From Actinobacteria bacterium IMCC26077 (GTDB taxonomy: Bacteria > Actinomycetota > Actinomycetes > Nanopelagicales > Nanopelagicaceae): a stretch of DNA of 64,000 nucleotides. Both the position numbers and the translations under genes were made by a program. How positions within the stretch are numbered: position 1 is the first letter of the stretch; each line of letters starts with the position of its first letter. Below, piece after piece: positions 63,491 through 64,000 of this stretch. Location of the stretch: NCBI GenBank assembly GCA_002284915.1, contig CP015606.1, positions 868,001 through 932,000 on the forward strand. The letters run 5' to 3'. The notes under the pieces were generated by a model. The model did not search any database and was not told the DNA's origin. It saw nothing but the letters and a program-made list of their open reading frames with translations.

Positions 63491-63496
63491 AGCCTA
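63491..63496 (-). promoter_or_regulatory. -10 TAGGCT of leaderless lipB operon
   Basis: Minus-strand TAGGCT lies seven bases before the ATG at 63483 and would lie inside the coding region if the longer start were used. Confidence 0.6.
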
Positions 63497-63568
63497 CCCA
63501 AGAGCCTGGAAATCAGCTCCTTTCCGGAAAAGGGAGCGCACGGAGGATAAGATTTAGGCTTCTGCAGC

Positions 63569-63586
63569 GTCGGCTCGCTAGCCGAC
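63569..63586. promoter_or_regulatory. Inverted repeat upstream of MMPL gene
   Basis: GTCGGCT-CGCT-AGCCGAC is a perfect seven-base inverted repeat 32 bases before the GTG of the MMPL gene. It may be an operator for a TetR-type repressor or a leader hairpin. Confidence 0.4.
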
Positions 63587-63618
63587 TCCCGTTATTGATG
63601 TGAGAGGAATTTCACTCC

Positions 63619-64000
63619 GTGGCTAATCAATCGAACTCCGCTACCCTCGCGCGCCAAACCGGGCGCGTCCGTAAAGGTCTTTGGATCTCCATCATCGTCA
63701 TCATCGGATGGCTATCGATAGGTGGTATCTCGGGGCCAGTCTTCTCGAAGATTTCTAATGTCCAAGAGAACGATAACTCCGCATTCCTGCCACAGAGCGC
63801 AGAGTCGACTTTAGCGAGCAAGATCACTGTGAAGTTCTCAGAGCAATCTTCAGACCTTTTGCCGACCCTCTTGCTGGCTATTGGTGATGTGAGCCCGCAG
63901 AGCAATCCGGAAGCTTTTGCCAAACTCAATGCATACGCAGCCTCGCTAGGAGAGAAAGTCTTACCGGCGTCTAAGAAGGCGCTGCGTGAATACTTCATTC
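63619..64000 (+). CDS. MMPL-family transporter, N-terminal part
   Basis: The frame is open from GTG 63619 to the end of the window. The visible 127 residues have a basic start, one membrane helix (GLWISIIVIIGWLSIGGISG) and the periplasmic opening NVQENDNSAFLPQSAEST, which matches MMPL/RND lipid exporters. GAGGAA precedes the start. The remainder lies outside the window. Confidence 0.82.
   Translation, partial: MANQSNSATLARQTGRVRKGLWISIIVIIGWLSIGGISGPVFSKISNVQENDNSAFLPQSAESTLASKITVKFSEQSSDLLPTLLLAIGDVSPQSNPEAFAKLNAYAASLGEKVLPASKKALREYFI

Noticed and set aside
1-64000. tRNA, rRNA, CRISPR arrays, insertion sequences, phage genes
   Set aside because: Intergenic gaps were read on both strands; none contains cloverleaf, array-like spaced repeats, transposase or integrase sequence.

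Overview
The window looks like chromosome of a free-living, gene-dense actinomycete of moderate GC. The evidence is actinobacterial family content and gene order: sigA near parE/parC, the sepH/IMPase/DUF4193/dut/DUF3159/trkA block, NlpC-P60/pimB/fadD/SRPBCC/PlsC, glnA/RDD/DUF4191/lipA/lipB, and SAM-IV riboswitches. Tight packing, overlapping gene ends and many leaderless promoters suggest a streamlined, possibly aquatic (Nanopelagicales-like) lineage; that placement is an inference. No transposon, phage, CRISPR, rRNA or tRNA gene was seen.

Layout: 1-3.6 kb, DUF4192 fragment and a SAM-IV-controlled methionine operon (metY, metX). 3.7-11 kb, sigA, an orphan coding fragment, a CDGSH protein, DUF7455, parE, an MFS gene and a parC that encodes only the cleavage core. 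11-18 kb, phosphodiesterase, sepH, inositol monophosphatase, acyl-ACP desaturase, DUF4193, thioesterase, dut, DUF3159 and two trkA genes. 18-30.7 kb, TRAM RNA methyltransferase, acnA, dxs, fadBA, an FTR1 iron permease, RNase D, DUF3000 and a RibD-like reductase. 30.8-38.1 kb, envelope and lipid genes (NlpC/P60, pimB, fadD, SRPBCC, ROK kinase, PlsC) with an inserted sensorless two-component pair. 38-43.6 kb, LysE, NCS2 permease, PadR-ino1, and an enoyl-CoA hydratase plus SDR pair. 43.6-46.1 kb, a CbiMNQO-type transporter, probably for nickel because a perfect Nur-type box abuts its promoter. 46.2-53.5 kb, a SulP transporter and a galacturonate/uronate catabolic locus (hydrolase, uxaC, uxaB; convergent three-cistron altronate dehydratase). 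53.5-58.4 kb, a second SAM-IV riboswitch driving a polar amino acid ABC importer, an N-formylglutamate amidohydrolase-family enzyme and an MFS transporter. 58.4-64 kb, glnA with a GlnR-like box, RDD, DUF4191, PlsC, lipA, lipB and the start of an MMPL gene.

How genes work together: MetX and MetY make homocysteine by direct sulfhydrylation; the second SAM-IV operon is probably the uptake arm of the same regulon. Ino1, the IMPase and PimB fit phosphatidylinositol mannoside synthesis. FadD, FadB, FadA and the acyltransferases handle fatty acids. UxaC, UxaB and the split UxaA convert galacturonate to 2-keto-3-deoxygluconate.

The two observations with the best claim to novelty are the SAM-IV-controlled importer/deformylase-like/MFS operon, and the altronate dehydratase split into three coupled cistrons in which two large-subunit paralogues have kept complementary halves of the conserved Cys motifs. 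A recurrent TANNNT hexamer 6-8 nt before the start codon at about two thirds of putative first genes points to pervasive leaderless transcription.
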